Source: Caprimulgus europaeus
Lineage: Eukaryota > Chordata > Aves > Caprimulgiformes > Caprimulgidae
Reading direction: 5' to 3'
Assembly: GCA_907165065.1 (NCBI GenBank)
Contig: OU015530.1
Span: 48,779,465-48,843,464, forward strand
Length of the DNA stretch: 64,000 nucleotides
Part shown: in pieces, positions 25,801 through 39,400 of the stretch
Layout: each line of letters begins with the position of its first letter
Numbering within the stretch: position 1 is the first letter of the stretch
Notes under the pieces: model-generated
Databases searched by the model: none
What the model was told of the DNA's origin: nothing
What the model saw: only the letters and a program-made list of their open reading frames with translations
Program-made: the position numbers and the translations under genes

Positions 25801-28160
25801 TTCAGGGAGAGCATTAATAAACTAACTAAACCAGAACATTATTGAAGACACTCAGTCTTTTGGCTGGCTTCTGACAGTCATGTTGACAAAGGAAAAAGGC
25901 AGGAGAAACTTGTCTTTGAGAAAGAAAGAGAACAGTGATTGCTGGATTTGTTTGCACATGTTGTTAGCAGAAACTTTTAGCAGTACTTACCAGAAAAAAA
26001 ATGTTTTCTCAATGATTTATATTTTTTATGTAGGAAATCCCTTCAACTCCATAAAATAACACTTAACAAATTAAAATAAATACATCCAAGTTCCACAATT
26101 TGTTCTTGTCCAATGTATATTTTTGTTTTGTGATGGGAAAATGGTCCAATTCTCTATGAGAGTTGCAAATGTGGTCACTTTATGCAGCTGACAGCATTTA
26201 TTATACAATATGAAGAATCATTGAGCTGCTATATGACTGTGACTAATTTCTCCAGCGCTGAAGCATGTTCTGGGGTGGAGATTACCAGAAGCTTTACTAT
26301 GTGGGTCTGACTATATCTCTTTTTTTCTTTTGCTTTCCTTCCTTTGCTACCTCTGCCTATCCCATCCTTTTCTGTTTGACCTGGGCCCTAGAACGCTGTT
26401 CATCCCTCTAATGCAGCTAAAGGCTTTTTAAAACTTTCACATAAAAGTACATGTATGCCCATTTCTATATATGCAATTAGGCCTAAATATAATTATTTGA
26501 ATTAGACAAGTAGGATGACACTCTGGAGCATTCAAAGGTGTCTGCCTTGCTCCCTCTATGGAAGGCAATGTAGGACACTGTTTCTGATGCACAGATCCAA
26601 ATGGCTATCTTTATTGAGGATCATGAGCTTACTTATTGTACATTATTTGCCACGGATCCCTTTTAAGCCTAAAATATCTGGGGTAAAAGAGAGAAAGATC
26701 CTTTGATCTAAAATACCAGCTGCAATAACCATGCAGAAACCTTCACCTTTTCCCCTTCTTAAGCTCACACCTGCAAAACCCAATTGATGTACAGATGTGA
26801 GGCATTTTAAAAATACTCTAGCTAGGAGGCTGAAATCCTGGTGTAGGCAGCTGTGTGTGAGGAGTCCAGCTCTGCTGATGCAGGAAGGTGTAAAGCTACA
26901 GAAGACTGCAGAGACAAGGGGCAGTGATATATATGGTTTAAAAATTGCATGGTTATTATTTCAGTGGGGATACACCAGCACTAGTCCCAGCTTGATCCAG
27001 CAAATAATTACTAGTAAACGCTATCTGTAGAGTGGAAGTGTTAGCAGCCTTTGACTTCATCTTGCATAGTGGTTGCAGTTCTCCTTTTAAAGCAAAAAAA
27101 AAAAAAAGACATAAGCTTTGCATGAAAGAAAGACAATCTGTCTTATGTTATTAATAAGTTCCTGCAAACCTATGAGCTCAATTCTTGTTTAGCTTTCAAA
27201 CAGATGTTATCTTCTTTAAAAATGATCACATCCCAAATGCAGTAATTTTAAGTGCACATTCACTATGTAGTCCAACACTTCTTGAGTTTAAAAACACATT
27301 TTATTACAAGCCAGAACATCAGTGTCTTGAAACAAAATGTGTTCATATCCTTTGGAGCAGAGACTAAATACCAGATACCCTTCATCCCAGATGAACCATG
27401 AGAATGAAAAGCAATTTTCCTCTTCCCTCTCTCCCCTTTTCTTTATCATGCACGATGCATGCTTAATTTTCCCATGCAACAGAGCACTTTCTTCTACAGG
27501 GAAAGTCACAAAGCTGATCTATTTTCTAACCTGGTGAATTAGGACTGTCAATGAGAAGTGGGTGGAGATGCCCTAGCAGAGAAGTACTCCTTTGCCTCCT
27601 ATCCTGCAGCATGGCCATCCCTTTCCTACAGCTGAGCGCTGCACGTGTCCAGCTAGGTAAGGGTTTTCAGAGCAGGACTTCCAAATCAGACCTCAGAAGG
27701 GTTTCTGGATATTTTCAAAACTTTGGGATGAGCTAAAAGCCTAACTGCTCAGTACTACTGAGACATATTTTCTGGGCATGGCCAAAGCACACGTGGGATT
27801 TGAGGCTATGGAGCTTTAGGAAACTAGGAAATCTGGTTCCAAAAGTTTCCTCATTTGGAACTAGGAAACTTAAGGAACATGTTGCCTCTTTGGGGATGAG
27901 GCATCGGAACAGATATATAAGTGCTTTCCATTTCAGCAAGTGGACTAATCCTTTTTATAGATCTGTCTGAGAGGCTTACACATTTAATTTAAATGGTGTG
28001 TAGGGCTTGAAAGTAGCAGTAGCTCCTTCTGTGAAGTGTCCTGTCCCAAGGTAGTGGCTGCATTGTCAGGAACAAGTCACTCTTATACAGGTGGAGAGAG
28101 CCTGGCCCAGCTGTAAACAAGGAGAAAAGTGGGTTCTCCTTCTATTTCTCTCTCTATTGG
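22862..28160. other. non-coding DNA, no gene recognised
   Basis: AT-rich. At 23.52-23.59 kb two CAGCTG E-boxes (23521-23526 and 23528-23533) precede a TATA-like GTATAAAA (from 23575), a possible but unproven promoter or enhancer. A 14-base A run lies at 27094-27107. Near 25.40-25.44 kb a GTGAAGTGCTTCAGGATCCTTT string faintly recalls the 3' tails of ancient LINE/SINE families. No exon could be supported. Confidence 0.45.
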
Positions 28161-28178
28161 TTTTTTTTTTTTTTTTTT
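28161..28178 (+). repeat. poly(T) tract
   Basis: Eighteen consecutive T after a CT-rich lead-in (TCTCTCTCTATTGG). It could be the reverse-strand poly(A) of an old retrocopy, but the adjacent sequence is not recognisable. Confidence 0.9.
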
Positions 28179-31100
28179 CCCTTTCACTTTGTCATTCATA
28201 ACTGATAAATCTGTCAAATAGGGAAGAAACTGAATTATCAGCCTGAAAGAATAGAAACTTTCGCAATTCACTTGTGTTAATGCTGTGCAGCTGTTTGATG
28301 GTCTGACTGTAAAGGACCAAGAAGATATTTTAAAGCTTGGACTTTTTCAAACAATGTACTTCTGATTGCTTTTCAGTCAGCTCAGATGCAGCCTGGTTGC
28401 AGAGATAGGCTGACTCTGCTGTTCAGAGTGCTTTAAGCTGAGAAACATTAATCAATGCAAAATGGAAGTATTTGGTGAAGAACCCAAGCGTAAGGAGAAG
28501 ACCCCAAGTGTAAGGAGAGAGCTCAGAAGCATCAAGAGGTTTATCTTCATGCTCTGGGTTTCTAGAAAGGAGGTAGGATTATGGGATAATGTCTCTCAGA
28601 GTCCATAGCAGTATGACAAATGAAAACAGAAAACATGAACAAGATCAACATTAGAAATACAACAAGGAATAAGGTACAGCTTGCCAAATATTAAGCCACC
28701 TGAATGAGTTTAAACTCCTTGTATAGTGTTGGAAACTTTTAAATGCTTAATTAGAGCATAAAAGTTGGTGAAGAAGTATGTTTTAAATAAAAGATGACAA
28801 GGCTGTGGAAAGGGTTGAATGGAGAAAAAGCCAAGTACTCCAGTCTGGATAAGCACGTGATAGAAAGGTCACACCTCACTGGGATAAGAAATGCATTTTA
28901 AATAAGGTTATCAGGTTTTAATGTAGAGTTAAATGAGATTTAGAAAATTATCCTGGATGAAATGACTTAGACCCTTTTTCATTCTTTGTGAATACACTGG
29001 TAGGTTTTGATGCCCTCATGTTTCTTGGATGGTATTAATGGGTTTTCCCTCTCCTAAGACTGGGGCCCAGTAGACAGTCCCCACCTAAATCCCACCCAAA
29101 TAATCTGAAGAGTCCAACTGTATTTCTCACCTGTGAGAAACCTTCCTTTCAGGGCATACAGCTATCTCCTACATCCCCAGCAATGGGACATATTACAGAT
29201 ATAGTATGAGTTAAATCCACAGTTTTGGATTGTTAAAGAAAATGCTGACAAGCGAATGGAGGATGTTGCTGTGAGTAAGGAGAATGACATTTATTTTAAA
29301 AGAATATGATTTGTTTAAATGGATTTACCTCTTGAGGCCATCTGTCATATTTTTAAAATACCATTTGTAAATTCTTCAAATGATACTTTTGATGCATAAA
29401 TACTGTTGTTCTGAGTTTACTACCACTGTGCCTGGCCTGATCTTTCTCTAAACCTTTTCCCTGACACAATGCTGCAAAGGAAAATGCCGAAGTTCCTACA
29501 TTAAAAATTAAACTAAAATCCTATTATATTTCGTTTACTTTGAATTGGAGGTGAGAGGATGGGGATTGCTGCACATTGTGCCCCATGCTAGCACTGTCAG
29601 AAGAATTATGCCAATTTTCAGCAAAGCAGAATTATTTGGTTTCAAAGTGCCAGTTGTAATTAGACGTTTCCTTTTAAAAGAAATTCCCAGTGTGTGTAGG
29701 AAAGATCAGCTGCTTGCTTTGTGTGAATTCTCAAATTGCAGAGCTACTTTTGCTCTGTCTGATTTCCTTTGAAAAGTCTTATTTCTTCAGACTGAATTCA
29801 TCTATTTCCATTGTAAATGTCGTACAAAACTTAATTACTTTATAAGATCTGGAAACTCAGAATGGTCTTATTGAGAAGGCAGAAGCTTTGGGATTGTTGT
29901 CAATTTGTAAAAAGTTATGATTATGTTGCTGTGATCTGTCAGACTAACAAATAGGAATATTGTTACATGTGCTTTAAAAAATAACTATGAGAATCTAGTC
30001 CTGGATTACCGTAGTGCTCGAGTCCCAGATTACATCAGTAAAAGTGGCTTAATCTTTTCTGTTCATTTTGAGAAGTGACAAAGATATTTAAAAGGCTTCT
30101 ATCTATTAGTTTTCAGTGGTGGAGGATAATATGATGCAGATGAGGTGAAAGGGGTTTTTTGTTTGTTGTTTTGAATTGTCAAGAATGGCATGTCAAGGAT
30201 AGATTTTAAAGGTGATTGATAGAAATATCTGTGAGGGATTCTTGGAAGAGGAAAAAGAAGAGAAGTCAGAGGGTGGTCTGAGGACTAGTCTGAAGGACTA
30301 GAGGCAGAGGGGAAAACTTAGACACAGCAGTGAGAAGAAATTGAGGAAGCAGAAAGAGAGCTGGATTATAATTTGAAGCAAACAATGAGAGCCTCTGCAT
30401 GAGTTTTCTCAAACGAGAAAAACTAAAATATTTAGAAAAACTTGGGCAAAAAAGATATGCAAATCAAAGTGTGAAGATGGCAAATCAAGGGAATGATAGC
30501 TGCATCTCAGACAGCAAAAAATTTTGTCAGTGGACCTCAGCATGCTGGCAGAAAAGCTGCAGAGGTGAGAGCAACTGCATAGGAGCCAGCACAAAAGGAA
30601 GAATGGTGGAAGTTGAAGATAGGGCTGAGAGACAGCTGGTGTGGTCCTGGCAAGAACAAATAATGTCAGACCTTTCAAATGTCCTTCTGTAGGTCTGTGA
30701 ATGAGAGTGGAGCAGAAGGTACCCTGTGTGGTGTCTGTAATAAGGCTTTTCACGTTGCTTTATAGAGAATTCTCATAAGCAGGCTTTGAAAATACATTTC
30801 AAAATGGAACCACAACAGGCTGAGGTGTAAAACAGGCTGGAAATGCGTACTCTGTAGTGATAATCAAGGGGGATGCTTCAGGACCTGTTCTCATTAACCA
30901 TGGAAGGATAGAAAAGGAGAATGCTCATTAAACATAGAGAGGACATGCAACTGTGAGGAGCTACCAGGAGATTGTATGCTGTGATCAGAATCATGGAAGA
31001 AAGAAGAAGAGAAAAAGACACCATAGGAGAAAAAGCCTTAAAATTAGGACACATTTCAATGAGAATAAATCCTGGTGCACACTTTTTAGGTAGGCATAAT

Positions 31101-33580
31101 GAGATACCATGTAGGAAAGATCTGAGTTCAGAGAAAATCTCAATCTTCTGAATTGTTCTTGCTAGGAAAAATCTTAAATAAGTGTCTACAAGGAGAAAAT
31201 CTATACATAAAGCCAGTTTTCTTCTCTCTTTTCTTTTTGAAAAATAGACTCCCTGGAACTTTTACTCATTGATTTTCACCAACATTTTTGAAATACATTG
31301 GTTTTATCACCTATTAATGTGACCTCATATCATCTTGTCTTTCCCTTTCTGTACTAGAGCTAGAAGGTCTGAAAGAAAGTTTCAACTATTTGCTCTTGCA
31401 AATTTAATTTCCTCTGGAAAACAAGAAAATGAATCATTAGCAATCCAAGAAGCAGCAAGGTCAAACTGTATCCTTAAGAATATGCATTTAACAGTTTAAA
31501 GACTTTTGTAAATCAGACTGGAAGCTGGACTCACCAGTGTATTTTTTATTAAAGGTCCAGTCACTTTTTTCATATTAATTTCTATGTAAAAAATCCATAG
31601 CTGTAATGATCGGAAGGTACTTGGCCCTCTTTTTCCTAGCAGAAATTTGGAATGCCTTGCAGACACCTCTTTAAGTCCTACTGATCTATGCTGGGAAAAT
31701 AAGTTTAACCTATGCCATTTTAACTAGTATTCATATATAATGGTGGACTTTACTCTCCAAGGACAAGATTTTTCATTGGATGATATCTTTATACCGTAAA
31801 TCTCTGTGCCAAGAAACCCAGGGAAGAGTAGACTCCTCCCAAGTCAGCTCATTCACCAGCATCTCATATCTCATAGCTGAGATAAGGTTTGATTTCAACT
31901 AAAAATGCAGCCCCTTCATTCTTACAGTCTTGACATCTAAAGATGCCAGTCTGAACGGGGATCCAGGTACCACAGCCAGAGTGCATCCTGGATCCTTGAG
32001 GGTCAGCAGAGGCTACAATGCATTTAGTTTGTGTTGCAGTTGCACATAGGTACTTGCATTAAAGAACAACAAACCCAAATAATTTTAAACTACCAAAAAT
32101 CATTGGTTGCTGAACATACCAAGCCCACCTAAAGCATGCATCTTCAGTACTATTGCCACAGTGTGGAAATCATTGCTCCTAAATGTAATATCCCATCTTT
32201 TAAACATGGACCTAAGTTAATTAGTGTAATGTATATCCAGAGGGCAATTGATCTGAGGGTCTCCAAGACCCATCTGTTGCCTGCAGCTTGTCTTTAACTT
32301 CTGCATATTCTCTACAGTTTCCATTTTGTCTTGGGCTCCTGGGAAGCCTCTGAACATTTTCATAGATGCCACTGAAGTATTAAAGGCAGGTGGTGATTCC
32401 ACAAAAATAAAATAAAATTTAAAAATCCATAATTATCTATCGTAGGGTTTTACATCAGCATTTGGCATTTGCCACTGGAAGACTGGGGAAAGTGTATTTA
32501 ATGAGCCACTAATCTTACTTGATAGCCCAGCTCTTATGTGTCCTTATTTTCTGCATGAATCGAACCAGGGAACAAAGATTTTAGGAAAAAGGAACAGGAA
32601 ACAAAGCACTGAGTTATTTCCTTCCTACTGATAATTCTGTAAATCCAATGTTTTAAATGTTCATGGAGCTATAGGCTGAGGTTTTTTTCCTTGCATATTG
32701 GTAGATAACTCTATTCAAGCTTTTAAATAAAACTTAAAAATAGATGCAGAACGATTAATGTATGCACTCAGAAACATAAAGTTTGTTAGGAAAAATGCAA
32801 GTAAGAATGCTTCAAATAATCTGCTTGCTTGTTTTTAAAAACCTTTGTACATTGTGTTCCCCTAATGACTGCTAAAGAGAAGTTGCTTTAAAAGCAGGAG
32901 CGATAGGGGAAGGCGGATGAGCCCCCACATGTAGATTGCACATTCCTCATATGGGGGATTTACAGTTTACAAAGAACAGTGCAAAAAGCACCACTGGGTA
33001 CAGATGTGAGTGTATTAAATCCAAGTTCTATGTTAACAAAATGACTATTTAAAGCCCTTTCTTTCCACTGGGCTTTTAAAGAACAAAAAGCAGTTGACAA
33101 CTGTGGACAAAAAGCCCTAAGTGCTTTGTGTTTGTCAAACTGCCTCTTTAGTGGCTGCATGAGGAAATCAGAAGCACAAGAAAAATTCAAATTGCTTCAG
33201 GCTTTTGTGTTGAAACTTCTTTAACCAGAGGCCTTATTTGACCTTCACAATACATACATCTTTCATTAACCTGATGATCTGAAGACATACTGTCAGGTTT
33301 TTTTTGGGGACAAAGAAACAATAAGAGGAAGGAATGAAGGGCATGCAACCCATTAAGACATTTCTTATTAGACCCTTTATCTCTCTAGGCAATATTTAAC
33401 TGTTTCTGCAGTGATTTATTCCCCATATTTTCACAACTGCGCAAACTGATATTCCCATTACAACTTTAATTTGGTATCTGTATAACTACTTCTGGTTGTT
33501 CTTTATTTTCTCATAATTAGTTAAAATAGTTACATTATTGACAAAATATGGAAGGATAAGTTAATAGAAACATTGGTCAA
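28179..33580. other. non-coding DNA, no gene recognised
   Basis: AT-rich sequence without known repeats. The region at 30.2-31.2 kb is purine-rich on the plus strand (many GAGAA, GGAAG and AGAGG runs), which lengthens open frames there: 97 codons on plus and 114 on minus over the same bases. Neither frame resembles a known protein. Confidence 0.45.
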
Positions 33581-34333
33581 ATCATAGAATTGTAGAATCA
33601 TTAAGGTTGGAAAAGACCTCCAAGATCATCAAGTCCAACTGTCAACCCAACAGCACCACGACCACTAGACCATGTCCTGAAACACTATGTCTACATGTTT
33701 TTTTAACACCTCCAGGGATGGTGACTCCACCGCTTCCTTGGGCAGCCTGTTCCAATGCTTGACTACTCTTTCAGTAAAGAAATTTTCCCTAATATCCAAT
33801 CTAAACCTCCTGTGGTGCAACTTGAGGCTGTTTCCTCTCATCTAATCACTAGTTACTTGAGAGACGAGACCAACACCCACCTCACCACAAACTCCTTTCA
33901 GGTAGTTGTAGAGAGCAATAAGGTCTCCCCTCAGCCTCCTTTTCTCCAGACTAAACAACCCCAGTTCCCTTAGCGACTCCTCATAAGATATGTTCCCCAG
34001 ATCCTTTACCAGTATTGTTGCCCTTCTTTGGACACACTCCAGCAACTCAATGTCCTTTTTTTCAGTGAGGGGCCCAAACCTGAACACAATACTCAAGGTG
34101 CAGCCTCACCAGCACGTAGTACAGAGGGATGATCACTTCTCTGCTCCTGCTGGACACACTATTTCTGATACCAGCCAGAAATACAATGCTGTTGGCCTTT
34201 TTGGCCAGCTGGGCACACTGCTGGCTCATGTAGACCAGCACTCCCAGGTCCTTTTCCACCAGGCAGCTTTCCAGTCACTCTGCCCCAAGCCTATAGCACT
34301 GCATGGAGTGGTTGTGACCCAAGTGCAGGTTAC
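33581..34333 (-). mobile_element. CR1 LINE, 5'-truncated, minus strand
   Basis: Read on the minus strand, this is the last 0.75 kb of a CR1 retrotransposon. It begins within ORF2 at about 34333 (ACCTGCACTTGGGTCACAAC), runs through the end of the ORF2 frame at about 33665, crosses a short 3' UTR (CCAACTTAATGATT-type ending) and finishes in the 8-bp-unit tail TGATTCTACAATTCTATGAT at 33581-33600. The 5' truncation and lack of a poly(A) tail are typical of CR1. The conceptual protein and 3' UTR look closest to the CR1-J/E type of neoavian genomes, an assignment made from memory that should be confirmed by alignment. Confidence 0.97.
33665..34290 (-). pseudogene. CR1 ORF2 (reverse transcriptase C-terminal region) remnant
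   Basis: The minus strand encodes the far C-terminal part of CR1 ORF2, downstream of the polymerase active site. Recognisable blocks include [48 protein letters not shown], then in another frame [36 protein letters not shown] and ALYNYLKG. The copy is dead. A TGG-to-TGA change lies upstream of EKDLG. The KKD segment has an enlarged A run (T run at 34055-34061 on the plus strand) that shifts the frame and creates a stop after WAPH. A TAG interrupts the frame near 33842. The original stop, after DMV, is at 33665-33667. There is no catalytic domain, so it has no activity. Confidence 0.93.
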
Positions 34334-35812
34334 AGTTTAAATCTGTAAGTGAAACAGATGTGACTGAAAAATCTATAGTGAATAAGCTCTTTTCTATTAC
34401 TTGGGAATTCACTTGTGAGAGTGAATGAGAGTTGTAGGTGGCTTGGGACTAGAGGCAGTGGTCTAAATAAAATCCATTGGAAAGAAATTAATGGGTAAAA
34501 GAAAAACACTTCACTAAATCATTTAATTATGCATTAGGGATGAAACTCATGGTTTTAAGCTTCTGCAGAAAAAATCATAAGTCTCTTAATTTGGGCACTG
34601 ATCTCCATGTTGCAGTAGACCAAGAATCCAGAAACAGTTCATTTTTCCCTTGTATGAATAAAAGCTGGAGCAATGAACAGAAATTTACCCTTATTCCTCC
34701 CTCCATCATCAGGAGTCTTTTTGAACCAAGTTTCTCTAGTCTTATAGGCAACAGTGAAGAAAGTTCATCATCAGCCCTGAGAATGACAAATGTATAATAT
34801 TATACACACTGTTGCTACATTATAGCATTGTATAACACATATATTATGCATGGTATGTGTGAATAAATGCTAATATATATAGTGTAGTACTACATATAAA
34901 AGGAAAGGCTATCTTGTTTGATCTAAAGAACTTACATTGGCTTTTGTCCAACAAATGAACGAATTTTGGGAAAACAAGAGGTGAATGTGAGCAAAGGGAC
35001 ATTAAACACGTACAAGGCACAACAGTGCAATGCCATACTGCTGTCTGGACATAAAAAATTAAGACTAGAAATTTTCACAGGCATTTGAGGACACAAGAAG
35101 TAAGGCTAATCTTACCAAATTTAGAAGATCTGAGTTAGTAATTTAGATTCACTAGGTAGTCAGTAGAGAGAAGGTGGAATATTTCAACTTGTCCCAGTGA
35201 AGGAATCTTAGTTAGGTTGGATGAGATGTTTCCTGGCAATGTCTGCTTCTTTCCATGGCCTGTACAGAGTTATGGAGTGACCAAATCAGAAACAGACATG
35301 TAGAAGTATGTGACTACATCTAGTGAGATGAATCCCACCAGAGAAGTCATAGCTGTGCTTATGCTGCTATCAGCAGGTGAGGTTGGGAAGCAATGCTGAC
35401 AGCTTCTCTATTAAAGTGTGTCTTTGAGTGCCCTTAAAAATGTTAGTCTTACAATAAGTGGGCTTTAAGGGCTCACCTGACAGCTCTCAGAAAAGCTACA
35501 AGTCAAGAAAGAGATATTACCACAGTTTTTCTTTTGTTCAGTGTGATTCCTGAGAACTACAGCTGTTGAGCTGTTTTTATCAATATGAGCATTTGTCTCA
35601 GGCACATGGGCAGTAGCAGTCTGAAAAGGACATAGAAATGTGATGGATGTTTGGAAGTATGCAATGGCCTCAGTACAAGGAGTAAGTAAATAAACTGGGG
35701 CTTGTCAGTTTGGCATAGCGTTTCAAAAAAAATCTGTGAGATCAGAAAACTCATATAGATAAACAGGAATTTTTTTCTCACTGTTCTTAGTTTCATTAAG
35801 GCCCCCAAATGC
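34334..35812. other. non-coding DNA, no gene recognised
   Basis: AT-rich sequence following the CR1 truncation point. A TA-rich patch lies at about 34790-34900. Open frames of up to 85 codons carry no recognisable domain. Confidence 0.45.
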
Positions 35813-35845
35813 TTGTACTATGGGGTGACAGATTCAAAATGTACA

Positions 35846-36256
35846 ATGGAGATGTTGGAGTTTTTTTATACACAGTATCACTGTCACAAGACTATGGGTG
35901 CTGAAAAAGCAGAAATCAATGAGACTGATACCTGGAAGGCATATCTGGTAATGCCTGCTCACCACATGGAAAACGTCTCTGGGTCAGTAAGTTCCAAAAC
36001 TGCAGAGTGCTGGAAAGCAGGAGAGCACATCCCAGGAGTCAGCATTTTATGCCTACCCCATTCCTATAATCTTTCTTTGGCATCTGCTATCAACAGCTAC
36101 TGGCATCAAGAAGATGAGCTAAAGGGGTCAATGGAGGCATTCCCATATCCTTACTGTGTGCAAAGAGTGTGGTGTTTTATTTCCAATCTGGTACCTGAGA
36201 TGTATGCATCCAGAGTACACATACCTTCTATCTTGAATTTGAAAAGGAATATCTGA
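35846..36256 (+). other. 136-codon ORF of unknown status
   Basis: The longest open frame outside repeats. From the ATG at 35846 it encodes 136 residues and stops at TGA 36254-36256; the frame is open a little further upstream. The context ACAATGG has A at -3 and G at +4, which is favourable for vertebrate initiation. The product has three N-glycosylation sequons (NET, NVS, NLS) but no signal peptide, transmembrane segment or known motif. AATAAA follows at 36426-36431. One ORF of about this size is expected by chance across six frames of 64 kb of AT-rich DNA, so it is listed as a candidate and not as a gene. Confidence 0.15.
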
Positions 36257-36431
36257 AGCATTCAGAGATTCCCAAAGAAAAAGCTCAAATCTCAGCATAT
36301 TGAAAAGCCTGAGTAAGTGAAGGGAGACTGCCCCTTAAGGGCACTATCCAGTTCCTCCTCCCCGCCTTCCCTACTCTCTTTTATTTAAAGATAGCTTCAT
36401 GATTTTAGAAGGATCACAGAGAAGAAATAAA

Positions 36432-39400
36432 GCATTTTCTGAGCCATTACTGGAGCTTTGCAGTAAGGCAGGTTCTCCAGGATAAAACTTTTATTGTGAG
36501 GATTTGTTTATTTGGAGTTCCCTGTACTTGACTCATGGATCATTCAGGGACAGGAGCTCCTGAAGCAGGTGTACTGTGGGCAATTTGAAATAATAAGCTA
36601 TTTAATTGAGATGCCTCACAAGCATCTCAGGTCAACTATGTCTAAAGCTAATTGAAGTTTGAAATTTAAGACAGAATAAAATATCCACCTCCTTGTGCAG
36701 GCCATGTGGGAATCACGATAAGCCCTTGCTAAGCTCTGGACAAGGGTAAGAGAACGTGAACTTCAGCAGCATGGCTCTCTATGACTCCTATGACAATTTC
36801 AAATAAAGCTGAGGAGAAAGGAATCCAGTATTCCTCTCTATCAGTGTGACTGCCTTACACACTGCCTTAAAATGTGTTCAAAACCAGAGCTGTTCCTTTG
36901 AGAAGCAGGGCTGGAGGTTTCCAAAGAGGGTAGGCTCTTTGTCAGCACTTGCTTTTTCAGAAATTGCCACTGTCAGCGGGAAGTGACTGCCCTGCAGCCC
37001 AGGCACAGAGGCTGGCGGTGTTGCAACTAAGTCTGATGCAGTGGGAAGTAAAACAATTGTACTGACTATCTTCACTGGGGCACTGTAACCTTCCGCAGTG
37101 GCTTAAGCAAGAGTATTTCAGTTCACATTACGAAAAAACACGGAGCATGTGCAATTACCGCAGCTCAGCTGAGAGAGGCTAGCATCACCACATGTGCCAT
37201 TTAGTTTCTTGCAGTTGTATCATACTTAGAGGTCTCAGTTTTACTTAGTTATGGGTCAGTATCAAGCTTTTAACTCCTTGGAAATGAGAGAACAGGAGAA
37301 AAATCATAGGGAAGAAAGTTATTTGGTGGTTATTTGCACTAGGGTTTCTCTGGGCCTTCTGGCAGGTACCAGCTACTGGGGCATGTAACACTATGTCCTG
37401 GGGTATAGTGCTGGAGTTCATAGACCTGTATTCTTCTTGAGAATTGTTATTTACAATAAATTACAGTTCAAATGAAAGTCCAATGAAAACATTTTTGTAG
37501 AAAGAAGATGACTAAGCAATCTTCTTTCTCAAGTTCCCATGTTAAACCTCTTCTCTACCTATTTCTCATTAAACAACTGTGGGCAGACTGAAGGAAACCC
37601 TGTCAGCTCAGGCTGGCTGCTTGGGTCATGGCAAGTGCAAGGTGACTCAGGGGACAACAGATTGGGTTGGGGTCTGAAGTGCTGAAACCAAGAGGTTGCT
37701 TGTCTGATTTGTGAGATGAGGGGAGAGAGCAGAGAAAGCTTTATTGTCTGTAAGCAAAGACCAGAAATAGAGAGGTCTTCAGGGCCTACTTGGTATTTTT
37801 GATCTCTGCAAAACCTTGAGAGTCTTTTCCTGGAGCGTTAATTGTGAAAGTGCCGAAGCTGGCTCAGGGTCTGGGTTGCAAGAGGCACAGCAGTGTAGCA
37901 GCTACATTGCCGTGACTATTCTGATGCTGTCTCACAGCCAGACCCTGTTCTCCCTGGGCAGGCTCAGGCAGGGCTACGCTGGCACCACTTTAACATCCCA
38001 GAAATGTCCACTGTCTGAGTCCTGCCCAGTACCTGGCCCAGGAGGGCTACAAACACAAGTGGGCACAAGCCAGGAGGTGATGCCGTAACCAGGTCTGTGC
38101 TCTTCTGACTTCATGGCCTTATGAAGGCAACTCACCTTATTTGCAGTGAGTTGGATCCACGATAGGGACTGAATTGCCAGCACTAAAAGGCAGGTTTGCT
38201 TCAGGGCCAGCTACAGAAAGTGCAATTCAGGACAGCAGTAAATCCATGTCACTGAGCAGAGGAGAAAGCTATGACTGGCACCTGGTGTCCTGGCTTGCCT
38301 GCAGCTGGGAGAACTGGAGTCCCCGTAGCTCTCAGCCTGTCCCAGCTTCAGGCAGTGGTGTGATCAACCTCTCCCAGTGGGTCACATTTGCTTCAAGACC
38401 TACTGCTGTGGGCAGACACTCTAAGCGGGATATACCCACTTAAGAGGACAGAGCAATTATCTCTTGGCTAAGGCACACAGAAAAGATCAAGCCCCACAAC
38501 CTACTAGGCTAAGTGTTAATTAGTATATGTCATCACCTTTAGTGGGAAAACCCACAAGCCTTTACTGGCAGCACAAGCACCAGTGCTGGGGAAGGGTTGG
38601 CCTCTGCTGGTCCTCACGCTGCTGAGCTGCCATCTTCCAATACTCTGCCTTTTCCCCTCAGCTTTTATACCTTCTAATTTCAGTATTTCTTCTCCTGTCT
38701 CACTGAGCCACTTCTAGTGTCTCAGCAATGATACCTCTCTGTTCTTGCTTTCCTTACCTTGTGTGGATTCAGCTCACAGCCCTGCTCACACCTCAATAAC
38801 CATTTTCTTGGTTAAACTGAGATGAGGTCTCACAGCCACCTTGCACCAAGTGAGGTGCCCACACCAGCATGAGGGCTGTGGGGGAGAGGACGGTGGCAAA
38901 TGGAGAGGAGCATGCCAGGTCCCGGCCGTATGTCCAAGGCAAGCTCCAATGCCACCGGATAGTCTTTAGTGACAGCTCTGGGTGGGATGCTTTGGGAAGA
39001 AGCACCCCAGTGCTGGTGTGATGGTGTGAATGACAGATGACATGTACCATCAGCTTTAAGAGCTGCATTGTGTGCCAGGCTGTATTTCTGCAAGGGCTCA
39101 GCAGTGTAAAACACAGTTCCCAAATGCAGGTCACTCTGAATACATGGGCAGGTCCCTGCCATGTGCCTTGGGGCTGTTTTCAGTTACCTCCACTCCTCGC
39201 TCTCAGTGTAGCAGCCCTGAGCCACTCTTTTCCTTCCAGAGGGCCATACAACAGTCTATAGCATGGGGATCGCGGCATCAAGGCTCATCAGTGCTCTTGG
39301 GAGTGGAAGGGGGACCTGATACAGCTTTGTAGATGCTGCTTTGCTTTTTAGGATTAGATACCCAAAAAATAGGCTAACACAGATCATGAAACCCATTACA

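Noticed and set aside
30399-30753. 97-codon plus and 114-codon minus frames over the same bases
   Set aside because: A purine-biased stretch depletes stops on the minus strand. Neither product resembles a known family.
38793-39332. Overlapping open frames of 86-113 codons on both strands
   Set aside because: They overlap in several frames in a GC-richer patch where stops are rarer. No known motif, and no splice or promoter evidence.
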